This document shows positions 16,843 through 25,799 of a stretch of DNA of 44,744 nucleotides, piece after piece. The stretch is taken from the NCBI GenBank assembly GCA_934661375.1, contig CAKUJH010000029.1:1-44744 (forward strand), given 5' to 3'. This DNA is from an uncultured Victivallales bacterium (lineage in GTDB: Bacteria > Verrucomicrobiota > Lentisphaeria > Victivallales > UBA1829). Each line of letters starts with the position of its first letter. The stretch's first letter is position 1. A program made the translations under genes and the position numbers. Under the pieces are notes generated by a model. That model had not been told where the DNA came from. It saw only the letters and a list, made by a program, of their open reading frames with translations, and did no database searches.

Positions 16843-17565
16843 TCAATATTCTTTCATCAGGTTCATCATTTCCTGAACGGCACTGCGGAGACCCACAAAA
16901 ACGGCACGGGAAACAATGCTGTGTCCGATATTGAGTTCATGCAGATGAGGAACTTTCAGCACGAGCTTGACATTCTGATAGCCGATACCGTGTCCGGCGT
17001 TGACATTCAGTCCCAGCGAATGGGCATATTCCGCACCGTCGATCAGACGGTCGAGTTCCCGAAGCTGGGCATCGCCTTCCGCATTGGAGAACGCGCCGGT
17101 ATGGAGTTCGACAAACTGTGCGCCGGTTTCCGCCGCGGCTTTCAGCTGTTCGCGGACCGGGTCGATGAAAATGCTGACGCAGACGCCGGCTGCCTGAAGG
17201 CGTTTCACCGCATTTTTCAGGGAATCGAATGCTCCGACGACATCCAGACCGCCTTCCGTGGTGAGTTCCCGGCGTTTTTCAGGAACCAGACAGCAGTTCG
17301 CCGGTTTGAGACGTTCCGCAATTGCAACCATTTCATCGGTTGCCGCCATTTCCATATTGAGTTTGCGGACGGTCTGAACCAGAGCTTCCATATCGGCGTC
17401 CTGAATATGCCGTCTGTCTTCCCGCAGATGCGCCGTGATGCCGTCGGCTCCCGCCGCTTCGCAGATCTTTGCCGCTTCCAGCGGACTGGGATAGACACCG
17501 AGACGTGCCTGTCGCAGGGTTGCCACATGGTCGATATTGACGCCCAATTTCAATTTTCCGTTCAT
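16843..17565 (-). CDS. pdxJ: Pyridoxine 5'-phosphate synthase
   Basis: A 240-aa TIM-barrel enzyme that joins 1-deoxyxylulose-5-phosphate and 3-amino-2-oxopropyl phosphate to make pyridoxine 5'-phosphate. Signature segments: LGVNIDHVATLRQAR (6-20), GADGITAHLREDRRHI, ELHTGAF and LNVNAGHGIGYQNV. ATG 17565 is chosen because GGAG precedes it and the family starts here; the upstream 23 codons are not conserved-looking. Length matches E. coli PdxJ. One substrate comes from the dxs product, also encoded in this window. It is the first gene of the pdxJ-pgl pair. Confidence 0.95.
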   Translation of the reverse strand: MNGKLKLGVNIDHVATLRQARLGVYPSPLEAAKICEAAGADGITAHLREDRRHIQDADMEALVQTVRKLNMEMAATDEMVAIAERLKPANCCLVPEKRRELTTEGGLDVVGAFDSLKNAVKRLQAAGVCVSIFIDPVREQLKAAAETGAQFVELHTGAFSNAEGDAQLRELDRLIDGAEYAHSLGLNVNAGHGIGYQNVKLVLKVPHLHELNIGHSIVSRAVFVGLRSAVQEMMNLMKEY

Positions 17566-17676
17566 TTTGAAACACTCCTTATCCTGAGACGCTTTCCCGC
17601 GTCCTGCTGATTTTGTTTTTACTGAAATATACACGTCATTTCAGCGGAATGCAACCCGGTTTCTGAATAAATCTCC

Positions 17677-17704
17677 TTGCATTCAGAGGACAACATGCTA
17701 TAAT
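17677..17704 (+). promoter_or_regulatory. Candidate promoter of the esterase-DUF4186 pair
   Basis: TTGCAT (17677-17682) and a perfect TATAAT (17699-17704) have a 16-base spacer, 50 bases before ATG 17754. Confidence 0.6.
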
Positions 17705-17753
17705 ATGAGGTATATGATTCTTCACTTTGCTTCTATGGAAAGGAAACGGATTT

Positions 17754-18479
17754 ATGGATACGCAGGAGATGGTTCAGACATACCGGTTCGTACAGCTGAT
17801 TTTCACCGCCGGCAGCGGCAAACAGCTGCCGTATTGTTCTAAATTGACTTGTCCGGAACAGCCGGGAAAAGCCGCTTTGCTGTTCCTGCTTCATGGCGCG
17901 GGGGAACGCGGCACGGACAATCATTCTCAATTGATACATGGTACAGTTCCGCTGATGCATTATCTGGAAACCCGCCGGATCAAGTGCCGCCTGATTTTTC
18001 CGCAGTGTCCGGAAAATGAACAATGGGTCGATACTCCGTGGACAGCGGAAATCCATACGATTTCAGAACAGCCGTCCGGGGCAATGTCCGCATTCATGGA
18101 ATTGATCGGGCAGGCTGCGGCGGAACCGGAAATCGACTCCGCACGAATTTATGCGGTCGGGTTGTCCATGGGCGGTTACGGCGTCTGGGATTTCCTGTCG
18201 CGCCGTCCGGATTTCTGCACCGGGGCTGTGGTCTGCTGCGGCGGCGCAGATCCGGCGATGGTGCCGCGTCTGAAAGAAATTCCGCTTCAGTTTTTCCATG
18301 GCGATGCGGACGGTGCCGTTCCGGTGATCCGTTCCCGCACCATTGCCGCGGAACTCCGGAAAGCCGGGGCGGAAAAGTTTGCCTATCATGAAATTTTCGG
18401 CTGCGGACATGCCTGCTGGCTGCCCGCGTTTGCCGATTCCTGCACCTGGGATAACCTTTTTGCACAGCGCAGATCATGA
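17754..18479 (+). CDS. Alpha/beta-hydrolase, esterase/phospholipase type
   Basis: A 241-aa alpha/beta-hydrolase resembling the carboxylesterase/PHB-depolymerase-like group. The oxyanion segment LLFLLHGAGERG is at 42-53, the nucleophile elbow GLSMGGYG at 136-143 (Ser138), FHGDADGAVP at 181-190 carries the acid, and FGCGHACW at 215-222 has His219. No signal peptide is seen. The start has AAAGGA before it; a longer frame from 17727 is less likely. The substrate is unknown. Its stop overlaps the start of the DUF4186 gene by 4 bases. Confidence 0.8.
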   Translation: MDTQEMVQTYRFVQLIFTAGSGKQLPYCSKLTCPEQPGKAALLFLLHGAGERGTDNHSQLIHGTVPLMHYLETRRIKCRLIFPQCPENEQWVDTPWTAEIHTISEQPSGAMSAFMELIGQAAAEPEIDSARIYAVGLSMGGYGVWDFLSRRPDFCTGAVVCCGGADPAMVPRLKEIPLQFFHGDADGAVPVIRSRTIAAELRKAGAEKFAYHEIFGCGHACWLPAFADSCTWDNLFAQRRS

Positions 18480-18868
18480 ATGAAGCGTATACGCGGATGA
18501 AGGATCGGTTTGCCGCTTCCGCATTCCGTTCCCGTTTCCGATTGAACGATGACGACCGGCGTTACCTGGCGGCGAAAGGCTGGAATGTGATCCGCTCGCA
18601 AGCCCGGCGCATCATCCGGGAACGTCTTGCTCCCGCCTGTCCGGAGAATGACGGACGGCAGACTCCCATGCGCGGACATGTGGTCTTCAAAGCACAGCAT
18701 GGCACGGCGACCTGCTGCCGGGGATGTCTGGAAAAATGGCACGGCATTCCTGCCGGACATGCTCTCACTGAATCCGAAATGGATTACGTGACGGAGATTA
18801 TTCTCGGCTGGCTGGCAGACCGTGCCGGGGGTCTTTCCGCTTATCCGCATACCCCGGAGCTGTGCTGA
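18476..18868 (+). CDS. DUF4186 family protein
   Basis: A 130-aa protein matching the DUF4186 family by memory: FRSRFRL, a central NDGRQTPMRGHVVFKAQHGTATCCRGCLEKWHGIP block, and LTESEMDYV. The HxxTxTCCRxCLxKWH region could bind a metal or cofactor, but the function is unknown. The ATGA overlap with the esterase implies coupled translation. The stop lies one base from the stop of the convergent nitroreductase gene. Confidence 0.8.
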   Translation: MNEAYTRMKDRFAASAFRSRFRLNDDDRRYLAAKGWNVIRSQARRIIRERLAPACPENDGRQTPMRGHVVFKAQHGTATCCRGCLEKWHGIPAGHALTESEMDYVTEIILGWLADRAGGLSAYPHTPELC

Positions 18869-18869
18869 T

Positions 18870-19442
18870 TCACTGCCAGGTCAGCAGGGCGTCCACCGTA
18901 TATTTGGGAACATGCAGCGTGTCCTGCGCATCCAGATAATACTTCGGATCGCCGTCCGCAGGAATGTCCTCCTGACAGGGCACTTCCGCCGGATAGCCCA
19001 GGGCAACCAGATAAAGCAGACGTTCCGGTTCAGGAATTTCTAAAATTTCTGCAGAGCGCGTCTGATCGAAGGAGCCCAGCCAGCAGCAGCCGATTCCGCG
19101 TTCCCATGCGGCAAATTCCAGACTCTGAATCGCGGCTCCGGCGTCCGCGTACAGATGCGGCGATGGTTTTTCGGTTGCGGTTACTGCCAGAAAAGCCGTC
19201 GGGGCAGTAACGCCGGCTTCCGGATTCCGTTTCGGGGCAACCAGTGCGGCATACCGGGTCAGCGGCAGAATGGCATTCACTTTTTCCGGGGAACAGACCG
19301 CAATATAGCGCAGCCGCTGCCGATTGGCGGCGCAGGAAGCCCGGCGTGCCGCATCAATCAGCGCGATGAAGTCCGCTTTCGCCAAAGCGGTCTGGTTGAA
19401 TCTGCGGATGGTCCGGCGTTCGAGCAGAGAATGAAAGTCCAT
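18870..19442 (-). CDS. Nitroreductase-family flavoprotein
   Basis: A 190-aa FMN-dependent nitroreductase-family protein. The start ERRTIRRFNQTALAKADF carries the RR-x-R/S-like flavin phosphate site. AADAGAAIQSLEFAAWERGIGCCWLGSF is the typical central helix and strand, and VALGYPAE the late strand. The substrate is unknown. It is the last gene of a leftward operon and starts 1 base after the cmk-fusion stop, with its ribosome site (GGAGG) inside the end of that gene. Confidence 0.85.
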   Translation of the reverse strand: MDFHSLLERRTIRRFNQTALAKADFIALIDAARRASCAANRQRLRYIAVCSPEKVNAILPLTRYAALVAPKRNPEAGVTAPTAFLAVTATEKPSPHLYADAGAAIQSLEFAAWERGIGCCWLGSFDQTRSAEILEIPEPERLLYLVALGYPAEVPCQEDIPADGDPKYYLDAQDTLHVPKYTVDALLTWQ

Positions 19443-19443
19443 A

Positions 19444-20529
19444 TTATTTTTCCTCCGGGTTCATAAGTTCGGCAATGACGGACGGAACGCGCACCGGGCG
19501 TCCGTTCCGGCTGATACAGGCATGAACGGTATATCCTTCCGCGAGCAGTTTGCCCCCGCAGTGGATCTGACATTCAATTTTCACCCGGACCCCTTTGCAT
19601 TCGGCGACTCTGCCGGTGATTTCCAGCATATCTTCGAAATGAGCCGAGGATTTGTAGCGGCAGACTGCTTCGACGACTGGCAGCGCATACCCGTGTTCTT
19701 CCATCTGTCTGTAACTTTCTCCGGCGGCGATCATCATTTCGGAACGGAACATCTCGAAATATTTCAGGTAGTTGGCATAATAGACCACGCCCATCTGATC
19801 GGTGTCGGCATACGGAACCCGGTAACGCAGAACCGTGCTGCGGCTGGTCAGGACATCTTTCCGCTTGACCGCATTGAGCAGATATTGAACCGTCTGTTCC
19901 AGATCCATGGAACTGTTGTCCACAAACACGGCGTCGTCAGCCTGGCGCAGGGGCGCTGCTGCCCGGCTGCGGTCCTGCTGATCGCGGGCGGCGATTTCGG
20001 CGGCGACCTGTTTCAGTGCGGCTTCATCGAACGGCACTCCGCTTTGTTTCAGTCGGCGTTTCGCCCGGATTTCCGGCGACGCAGTCAGGAAAAATTTGTG
20101 GGCGGCATCCGGGAAAATGGCAGTGCCGATATCCCGTCCTTCCATGACGATCCGGGTTTGTCCCGCCATATTCCGCTGCACGTTCAGCAGCCAGGCGCGG
20201 ACTTCCGGATAAGCGGCGATTCCGGATGCTTCCGCCGAAATTTCCGCAGTATGAAGAGCTTCGCCGGGACAGACCCCGTCGATTTCCGCATCGAATTTTC
20301 CATTGTCGCCGCACCGGCAGGCAAGACGCGTGTTTTTCAGAAAATCTTCCAGTTCCGCCGCATTCAGTTCCGCCGCATGTTTTCCCATGGACCGCAGTTT
20401 CCATGCCAGTGCGCGGTACAGTGCGCCGGTATTGATATAAGGAATATGAAGGCGTTCCGCCAGCAGTTTCGCCACGGAGCTTTTTCCGGACGCCGCGGGA
20501 CCGTCGATCGCTATGACATTGGAGGACAT
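19444..20529 (-). CDS. cmk: Fusion: cytidylate kinase + hotdog acyl-CoA thioesterase
   Basis: One 361-aa frame with two domains. Residues 1-222 are CMP kinase: P-loop GPAASGKSS (10-18), YINTGALYRALA (31-42), MEGRDIGTAIFPDA (129-142) and a RDQQDRSR lid. It phosphorylates CMP/dCMP. Residues 232-350 are a 4-hydroxybenzoyl-CoA-thioesterase-type hotdog domain with RYRVPYADTDQMGVVYYANY (Asp242 at the catalytic position), as in YbgC-like enzymes. Each domain is of full length and there is no internal start with a convincing ribosome site, so this looks like a true fusion. Why the two are joined is unknown. It begins 18 bases after the deacetylase-like gene. Confidence 0.88.
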   Translation of the reverse strand: MSSNVIAIDGPAASGKSSVAKLLAERLHIPYINTGALYRALAWKLRSMGKHAAELNAAELEDFLKNTRLACRCGDNGKFDAEIDGVCPGEALHTAEISAEASGIAAYPEVRAWLLNVQRNMAGQTRIVMEGRDIGTAIFPDAAHKFFLTASPEIRAKRRLKQSGVPFDEAALKQVAAEIAARDQQDRSRAAAPLRQADDAVFVDNSSMDLEQTVQYLLNAVKRKDVLTSRSTVLRYRVPYADTDQMGVVYYANYLKYFEMFRSEMMIAAGESYRQMEEHGYALPVVEAVCRYKSSAHFEDMLEITGRVAECKGVRVKIECQIHCGGKLLAEGYTVHACISRNGRPVRVPSVIAELMNPEEK

Positions 20530-20547
20530 GATGAATTCCTTTCAGAT

Positions 20548-21306
20548 TCAGACCAGTTCGTTGAAGTAAACGCTTTCGTACCCGTGTTTTTTCATGGTTT
20601 CACACGCGGCAAAAAGACCGTCAAAATATTCCGGGATGAAATTCTCATAATGCCGGTAGGCATACTGTTCATGCGACCCGATCAGCAGTTTGTCCTGTCC
20701 TGCGGCAATTCTGTTTTCCAGACACGCTCGCAGTGCGGAAATATCTGCTTTGAACAGATTCAGAATGGCGTCCACCGGCATTTCATATTGATCCAGTTCC
20801 GTATTGATTCTGAATTTTTCTTCCGGCGGGAGCGCATGGAATTTCATGCCGAGTTTCCGCATGAATCTGCGGCATTCCGGGGCTGCTTCATAATAATGGA
20901 AAATGACCGGGGCGGTCAGGGACTGTTCTCCGGCAATGCGGCACATTTCCCGATGCCACAGCTGATAATGTCCTTCGATTTTTTCGGGATATGCGCGGGA
21001 GTAGGGGTACTCCGGAAATTCGGAATAACCGTGGAAAGCGAAACGCAGCCAGTCTGCATTCTGTTCGAATTCTGTGCGGTAACGGTCCGGAAACATCGTG
21101 ATGTCGAAGGACGGTTCATGCCAGTTATGACAGAAGGAATTGAGCGTGAAACGGGTTCCGAAACGCTCATGCGCCTGTTTGAGACCCGCCAGGTAAAAAT
21201 TGTCGAAAATGGAACGGAATGAATGACGGTGAATATCCGTGAAAAAGAAAATATTGTCGTCAATGTAGAAATTATACATTTTTCCGTCGGGAATCGGTTT
21301 CAGCAT
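20548..21306 (-). CDS. Polysaccharide-deacetylase-like protein
   Basis: A 252-aa protein with features of the NodB/polysaccharide-deacetylase fold: an early strand with acidic pair FYIDDNIFFFTD (13-24), FTLNSFCHNWHEPSFD, LRFAFHGYSEFPEYPYS with a His, and a late GSHEQY. The arrangement differs from classic MT1-MT2 motifs, so the activity is uncertain; a metal-dependent deacetylase or glycan-binding role is possible. AAGGAGG precedes the start. It lies 25 bases after lepB and 18 before the cmk fusion, within one leftward operon. No signal peptide is seen. Confidence 0.5.
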   Translation of the reverse strand: MLKPIPDGKMYNFYIDDNIFFFTDIHRHSFRSIFDNFYLAGLKQAHERFGTRFTLNSFCHNWHEPSFDITMFPDRYRTEFEQNADWLRFAFHGYSEFPEYPYSRAYPEKIEGHYQLWHREMCRIAGEQSLTAPVIFHYYEAAPECRRFMRKLGMKFHALPPEEKFRINTELDQYEMPVDAILNLFKADISALRACLENRIAAGQDKLLIGSHEQYAYRHYENFIPEYFDGLFAACETMKKHGYESVYFNELV

Positions 21307-21331
21307 AATGACATCCTCCTTGTGTGAAAAT

Positions 21332-22528
21332 TTACTGCATACTCATAGCGCTGGGCTGGAAAAATGCTTCCGGCTGCATGACTGTCGGCGTGTCCAGGGC
21401 AGGACGGGTGTCCACAATGCCCCAGCGCCGCGAAACGGGCCAGAAAATCATGACTGCCAGTCCGACCATGTTCCGGCGCGGAATGAAACCCCAGTTGCGT
21501 CCGTCCAGACTGAAATTCGTGTTGTCGCCCAACGCAAAATAATATCCTTCCGGCACGGTCAGTTCTCCGCCCAGAGACAACAGCCCGTCGGCTTTGTGTC
21601 CCTGATAACCGCCTTTGCCGGAATAAAGTTTCCGGAATGCATCGGAAAATTCCCATGCCGGGCGGAATTCCTTTTCGCCTTTCGGACGGATCATCAGGAC
21701 TCCGTCTGAAATCTGAAGCGTGTCGCCGGGCAGTCCCGCCAGACGTTTGATATAATAGAATCCGCCGAGCGGCTGGGTGGGCGAGGTGATGTTTTCGGTG
21801 TTGAACACGATCACATCGCCGCGTTTGAGTTTCCGGAAATAAATGCTGAGCCGTTCCACGAAAACATGATCTCCGGTCGAAAGCCAGCCGTCGCAGAACA
21901 TTTCTCCGGTCCGGTAAAAAGGTTTCGGTGACGGCAGATAGCGCAGAACCTGTCCCAGAAAATCGCCGGGAACGGTATACGTTTCACTGCCGATCTGAAA
22001 ATCGGAAACCGTGGAGAAAATGCGTTTGATGCGCATCCGGTACTGCGTGGGAACCAGACCGTCCTGACGTACCTGCACTTTTGCTTCGGATGCCTGAACG
22101 GGCATCATGGCGCGGGTGAGCGGTCCCATGAACGGTTTTGAGGCTTTCCGGTCCACGTAATGAATACCGAACAGGGTCGGCTGCATACTGCTGGTCGGGA
22201 TGCTGAACGGCTGTATATACAGAGCGCGGATGCCGCCCGCCACGGTGCAGGCAACCACCAGCACGTCGAGGAAATTCCGCATTTTCCGTGCAAAATCATT
22301 TTTCGGCAGCAGCCGTTCCAGCCGTTCCGCGCAGCCTTGAACCGCATCCCGGTCATTCAGATCCGGATGTGCGGAAAACTGTTTCAGCTCCTGTTGAATT
22401 TCCTGAAGTTTCTGCTTGGTGTCGCTGTTGAGAATATCATCATCACATGCCAGCGTGTATGAAACCCCGTTGCGGAGTTCGCGCAGCTGTTTCCGGTATT
22501 TGTATTTCTGAATCAGTTTCCAGAGCAT
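21332..22528 (-). CDS. lepB: Signal peptidase I with large insertion
   Basis: A 398-aa signal peptidase I, which removes signal peptides at the periplasmic face of the inner membrane. An N-terminal cytoplasmic helical region (1-82) precedes a membrane helix (about 86-104). Box B IPTSSMQPTL holds the nucleophile Ser114. Box C-like STGDHVFVERL follows, then RGDVIVF, box D YYIKRLAGLPGD with the general base Lys261, and box E ALGDNTNFSLDGRNWGFIP. About 95 residues lie between boxes B and C, much longer than in E. coli. It follows DedA by 11 bases in a leftward operon. Confidence 0.92.
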   Translation of the reverse strand: MLWKLIQKYKYRKQLRELRNGVSYTLACDDDILNSDTKQKLQEIQQELKQFSAHPDLNDRDAVQGCAERLERLLPKNDFARKMRNFLDVLVVACTVAGGIRALYIQPFSIPTSSMQPTLFGIHYVDRKASKPFMGPLTRAMMPVQASEAKVQVRQDGLVPTQYRMRIKRIFSTVSDFQIGSETYTVPGDFLGQVLRYLPSPKPFYRTGEMFCDGWLSTGDHVFVERLSIYFRKLKRGDVIVFNTENITSPTQPLGGFYYIKRLAGLPGDTLQISDGVLMIRPKGEKEFRPAWEFSDAFRKLYSGKGGYQGHKADGLLSLGGELTVPEGYYFALGDNTNFSLDGRNWGFIPRRNMVGLAVMIFWPVSRRWGIVDTRPALDTPTVMQPEAFFQPSAMSMQ

Positions 22529-22539
22529 GGGGCTTCCTC

Positions 22540-23232
22540 TTATTTTCCGGAATCGGCAGCGGCGGCTTTATCCGATTTCATGACGGCTTTCTGAATCAGC
22601 AGGTATGCGGCAATGAAGACTGCCAGAAAAACCAGAATCCAGATATAATGTTTATGGATAAGTTCCTTGCCGCGGCTGACCATCTCCAGAGATGTCATGT
22701 CTCCGGCAAGATGTCCGAAATACCAGCCGACTGCCGCAAGGATTGCAGTCCAGATACCCGCGCCCAGAGCCGTGAACAGGGTGAAACGCCCCAGATTCAT
22801 GCGGGCAAGTCCGGCAGGAATGGAAATCAGCTGGCGGATGGCGGGCAGCAGACGGCACACAAACGTCGCGAGGTCGCCGTATTTGCGGAAGATTTCCTCC
22901 GCCCGGTCCAGATGCTGTTCCGAAAGAAAGAAATATTTGCCGTACCGGCGCAGGAAAGGACGCCCCAGCCAGATGGAAAGATAATAATTGATATAGGCTC
23001 CCGCCATGGACCCCGCCAGCCCGATCAGGATGGCAAGGGTCAGATCCAGTGCCGGGATATGGGTGGTGAGACTGCCCCGGTACGCCAGGAATCCGGCGGG
23101 GATCATGACCACTTCGCTGGGGAAGGGGATGAATGAACTTTCCACGGTCATGAATATGAAAATCAGCAGAAATCCCCAGACCGGGGCGAGCTGAATGGCT
23201 TGATCCAGATGCGATGCGATTAATTCCGTCAT
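22540..23232 (-). CDS. DedA-family membrane protein
   Basis: A 230-aa multi-pass inner-membrane protein of the DedA/SNARE-associated family, now linked to lipid flipping. Seen: FMTVESSFIPFPSEVVMIPAG, GLAGSMAGAYINYYLSIWLGRP and the conserved CRLLPAIRQLISIPAGLARM. ATG 23232 is chosen because GGAG precedes it and the family starts here; the longer frame to 23325 covers the promoter region. It is the first gene of the DedA-lepB-deacetylase-like-cmk-nitroreductase operon. Confidence 0.88.
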   Translation of the reverse strand: MTELIASHLDQAIQLAPVWGFLLIFIFMTVESSFIPFPSEVVMIPAGFLAYRGSLTTHIPALDLTLAILIGLAGSMAGAYINYYLSIWLGRPFLRRYGKYFFLSEQHLDRAEEIFRKYGDLATFVCRLLPAIRQLISIPAGLARMNLGRFTLFTALGAGIWTAILAAVGWYFGHLAGDMTSLEMVSRGKELIHKHYIWILVFLAVFIAAYLLIQKAVMKSDKAAAADSGK

Positions 23233-23347
23233 GAAAAAACTCCTTATTTTTGTGAAAGCTCCGCTGTAAAATCCGGAAATACATGATACATTACACTGTT
23301 TTTCCGATTTTTCCAGAGACAACACAAAAATATGAATGGAAAAAAAT

Positions 23348-24187
23348 ATGCATGGAATAGCTTTTGAATTGTTCGGTTTCCAGATTCACTGGTACGGCAT
23401 CATGATTGCCGCCGGTTTTCTGGCTTCGCTGGCGGTGCTGCAGTATAAACGGGCTTATGCTCGCATGACGTCCGATCAGGTTTTCGATTTGAGCATCATC
23501 GTGGTGGTCGGCGGTGTTGTCGGCGCACGCATCGCCTACGTCATTCAGTTTTATCAGCAGTTTCAGGGCAATTTCCTGAAAGTGTTCCGGATTGACCAGG
23601 GAGGACTGGTTTTCTACGGCGGATTCATTCTTGCCGCACTGGTGATTTTCTGGTATATCCGGCGGCATAAACTGTGTATGCCGCGCATTCTGGATATCTG
23701 CGCTCCGGCTATGGCGATCGGCCATGCGTTCGGACGTGTCGGCTGTTTTATTCAGGGCTGCTGCTTCGGGATGCCGTGCCGGTCATTCGGGGTGGTGTAT
23801 CCGCCGGGTACAGCTCCGGCAATCCGTTATCCGGATACCGGTTCGGTCTTTCTGAATATGAAAATCTACGGACAGGCGGTCGCCTCCTCGCTGCCGCTGC
23901 TGCCGGTGCAGCTGCTGGAAGCGGCAGGAAACCTGCTGATCGGTCTGACCTTGCTGTTTCTGTTCCGTAAAATCCGCAGAACCGGCTGGATCGCGGCGTT
24001 CTATTTCATTTCCTACGGTGTTCTCCGTTTCGTGCTGGAATGTTTCCGCGGCGACCATACCGACCGGATTCTCGGCATGACCCGCGCCCAGCTGATCGGA
24101 CTCTTCATCATGATTCCGGTTGGTCTGTTCTGTTTCTTCTATTTCCGCAAACACGGCGAAGAGATCAATGCCGAACCCGCCGCCTGA
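23348..24187 (+). CDS. lgt: Prolipoprotein diacylglyceryl transferase
   Basis: A 279-aa (283 if ATG 23336 is used) inner-membrane enzyme that moves diacylglycerol from phosphatidylglycerol to the lipobox cysteine of prolipoproteins. Seen: IHWYGIMIAAGFLASL, FYGGFILAAL and the signature GHAFGRVGCFIQGCCFG. A late FRGDH follows. Several hydrophobic helices match the family. The start is uncertain between 23336 and 23348; neither has a clear ribosome site. Its end overlaps the RluD-like gene by 20 bases. Confidence 0.93.
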   Translation: MHGIAFELFGFQIHWYGIMIAAGFLASLAVLQYKRAYARMTSDQVFDLSIIVVVGGVVGARIAYVIQFYQQFQGNFLKVFRIDQGGLVFYGGFILAALVIFWYIRRHKLCMPRILDICAPAMAIGHAFGRVGCFIQGCCFGMPCRSFGVVYPPGTAPAIRYPDTGSVFLNMKIYGQAVASSLPLLPVQLLEAAGNLLIGLTLLFLFRKIRRTGWIAAFYFISYGVLRFVLECFRGDHTDRILGMTRAQLIGLFIMIPVGLFCFFYFRKHGEEINAEPAA

Positions 24188-25118
24188 AATCCTGTCCTTT
24201 ACGGTTCCGGAGCAGTACGGTGCTCTGCGGCTGGATCAGTGTCTGGTGCATTTCTGTCCGGAACGGTCGCGCAGCCGGCTGCAGACCCTGATTCGGGAAG
24301 GGCATGTCAAGGTCAACGGGACCGTCTGCACTTCCGCCAAACGTTCTCCGGCGTCCGGTTCGGTGATTGAGCTGGAAAATATCCCGGATGAACTGCCTCC
24401 GCAGGAAGCGGAACCGGAAAATATTCCGCTGGATGTGCTGTATGAGGATGCTGTCATGCTGGTGGTCAACAAAGCACCGGGCATGGTGGTGCATCCTGCT
24501 GCGGGAAATTGGAACGGAACGCTGGTCAATGCTCTGCTCGGCCGCAAACCGGAGCTGCTGGATGATTTTTCCGGCGGGGATCCTCTGCGTCCGGGAATTG
24601 TGCATCGGCTGGACAAAGACACCTCCGGCTGTCTGGCGGTGGCGAAGACTCCGGACGCACTGATGAAGCTTTCCGCCGCATTTGCCGCCAGGGAAACCTC
24701 CAAACGTTATCTGGCGATTGCATACGGGCATTTCCGTCCGCAGCAGGGCGAGATCTGCAATCAGATCGGGCGGCACCGGACGGACCGTAAAAAAATGGCT
24801 GTGGTCAAAAGCGGCGGACGGGAAGCGCGCAGTGCATATAAGGTATTGAAGGAAGGCATGATAGACGGCGTTCCGGCGTCTCTGGTGGAAGTCCGTATTT
24901 TTACGGGCCGCACGCATCAGATCCGGGTGCATCTTTCTTCGATCGGGCATCCGCTGGCGGGCGATACGGTTTACGGCGGAGCGTCCCGTCTTCCGGCTTC
25001 GCGGCAGATGCTTCACGCGTGGAAATTGACCTTGCCGCATCCTGTGTCCGGGGAACTCATGACCTTTGAAGCTCCGCTTCCGGAAGATTTTTCCACCTTT
25101 CTGGAGAAAATTCAATGA
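24168..25118 (+). CDS. RluD-type pseudouridine synthase
   Basis: A 316-aa RsuA/RluA-family enzyme that isomerises uridine in RNA. An N-terminal S4 domain (about 19-70, RLDQCLVHF and IREGHVKVNG) precedes the catalytic domain with GIVHRLDKDTSG (143-154, catalytic Asp149), and the RTHQIRVHLSSIGHPLAGDTVYGG segment near residue 245. S4 plus this pattern fits RluD, which modifies 23S rRNA helix 69, but the exact target is not provable here. ATG 24168 lies inside lgt, so translation is coupled. Confidence 0.88.
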   Translation: MPNPPPEILSFTVPEQYGALRLDQCLVHFCPERSRSRLQTLIREGHVKVNGTVCTSAKRSPASGSVIELENIPDELPPQEAEPENIPLDVLYEDAVMLVVNKAPGMVVHPAAGNWNGTLVNALLGRKPELLDDFSGGDPLRPGIVHRLDKDTSGCLAVAKTPDALMKLSAAFAARETSKRYLAIAYGHFRPQQGEICNQIGRHRTDRKKMAVVKSGGREARSAYKVLKEGMIDGVPASLVEVRIFTGRTHQIRVHLSSIGHPLAGDTVYGGASRLPASRQMLHAWKLTLPHPVSGELMTFEAPLPEDFSTFLEKIQ

Positions 25119-25184
25119 TTCCCTCTGATTATCTGCCGGTATTCGGCGAAAATTGGGAACAGATGAGGCTGAGGTGCCGCTTCG

Positions 25185-25736
25185 ATGATGAAATGCTTTC
25201 GTTTGCTGCTGATTTTCATGATGCTTTCATTACTGACTGGCTGTTGTGGTTGCGGTTGCGGACAGTTTGTCATTTCAAGCGTAATGTTGCTGTTGACCGG
25301 TCTTCTTGCTGTTATTCCGAAATTGACAGATGAGATTGTGTCATATCGTCCCGATTTTTATAATTATTCCGGATTTCGCGATATGGATCGTTTCCCGTTG
25401 GTTTATCCCTATCATATGGTTATGATAGATACTTATGACTGTGGTTGTCTGGAAGAATACATCGGCGGAGATATTGAAGATACTTACCGCTCATCAAGGC
25501 CTGTTCTTTCCGGGATTTCAGCCATCATCCAGCGGGAAGACATTCTGCTTTTCAAATTGGAAAAGGCAGACAAAGAAGGCAATCATTATGGTATTTTTCA
25601 TTATCCGACAAAGGAAATCCGGCGGTTCAAAGACCTTGATGCCTTGCACGGCGAACTGAAACCAGACTTTCCTCTGGATTTTGAGTCGTTGGAAAAAGCA
25701 TACAACGACTATTGGAAATCCCCGAAGCAAAAATAA
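25185..25736 (+). CDS. Putative lipoprotein or membrane protein, unknown function
   Basis: A 183-aa protein. The N-terminus KCFRLLLIFMMLSLLTGCCG reads as a signal peptide with lipobox LTGC. A second hydrophobic stretch (VMLLLTGLLAVIP) follows at once, so it may instead be a two-helix membrane protein. The rest is soluble, with acidic and aromatic residues and a Cys-containing YDCGCLEEYIGGD segment. I do not recognise it. It lies 66 bases after the RluD-like gene. GAGGTG precedes the start. Composition is more AT-rich than upstream, marking the start of an accessory stretch. Confidence 0.55.
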   Translation: MMKCFRLLLIFMMLSLLTGCCGCGCGQFVISSVMLLLTGLLAVIPKLTDEIVSYRPDFYNYSGFRDMDRFPLVYPYHMVMIDTYDCGCLEEYIGGDIEDTYRSSRPVLSGISAIIQREDILLFKLEKADKEGNHYGIFHYPTKEIRRFKDLDALHGELKPDFPLDFESLEKAYNDYWKSPKQK

Positions 25737-25799
25737 CCCCATGCAACAACGCTGATTTTTTATGTATGAATAAAAAACAGATTTTTTAATTTTTCGGAT

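Noticed and set aside
25115..25333. 72-aa ORF starting in an ATGA overlap with the RluD-like gene
   Set aside because: The overlap is attractive, but the frame runs through the start of the lipoprotein-like gene and the product has no features. It might be a remnant of a lost downstream gene.
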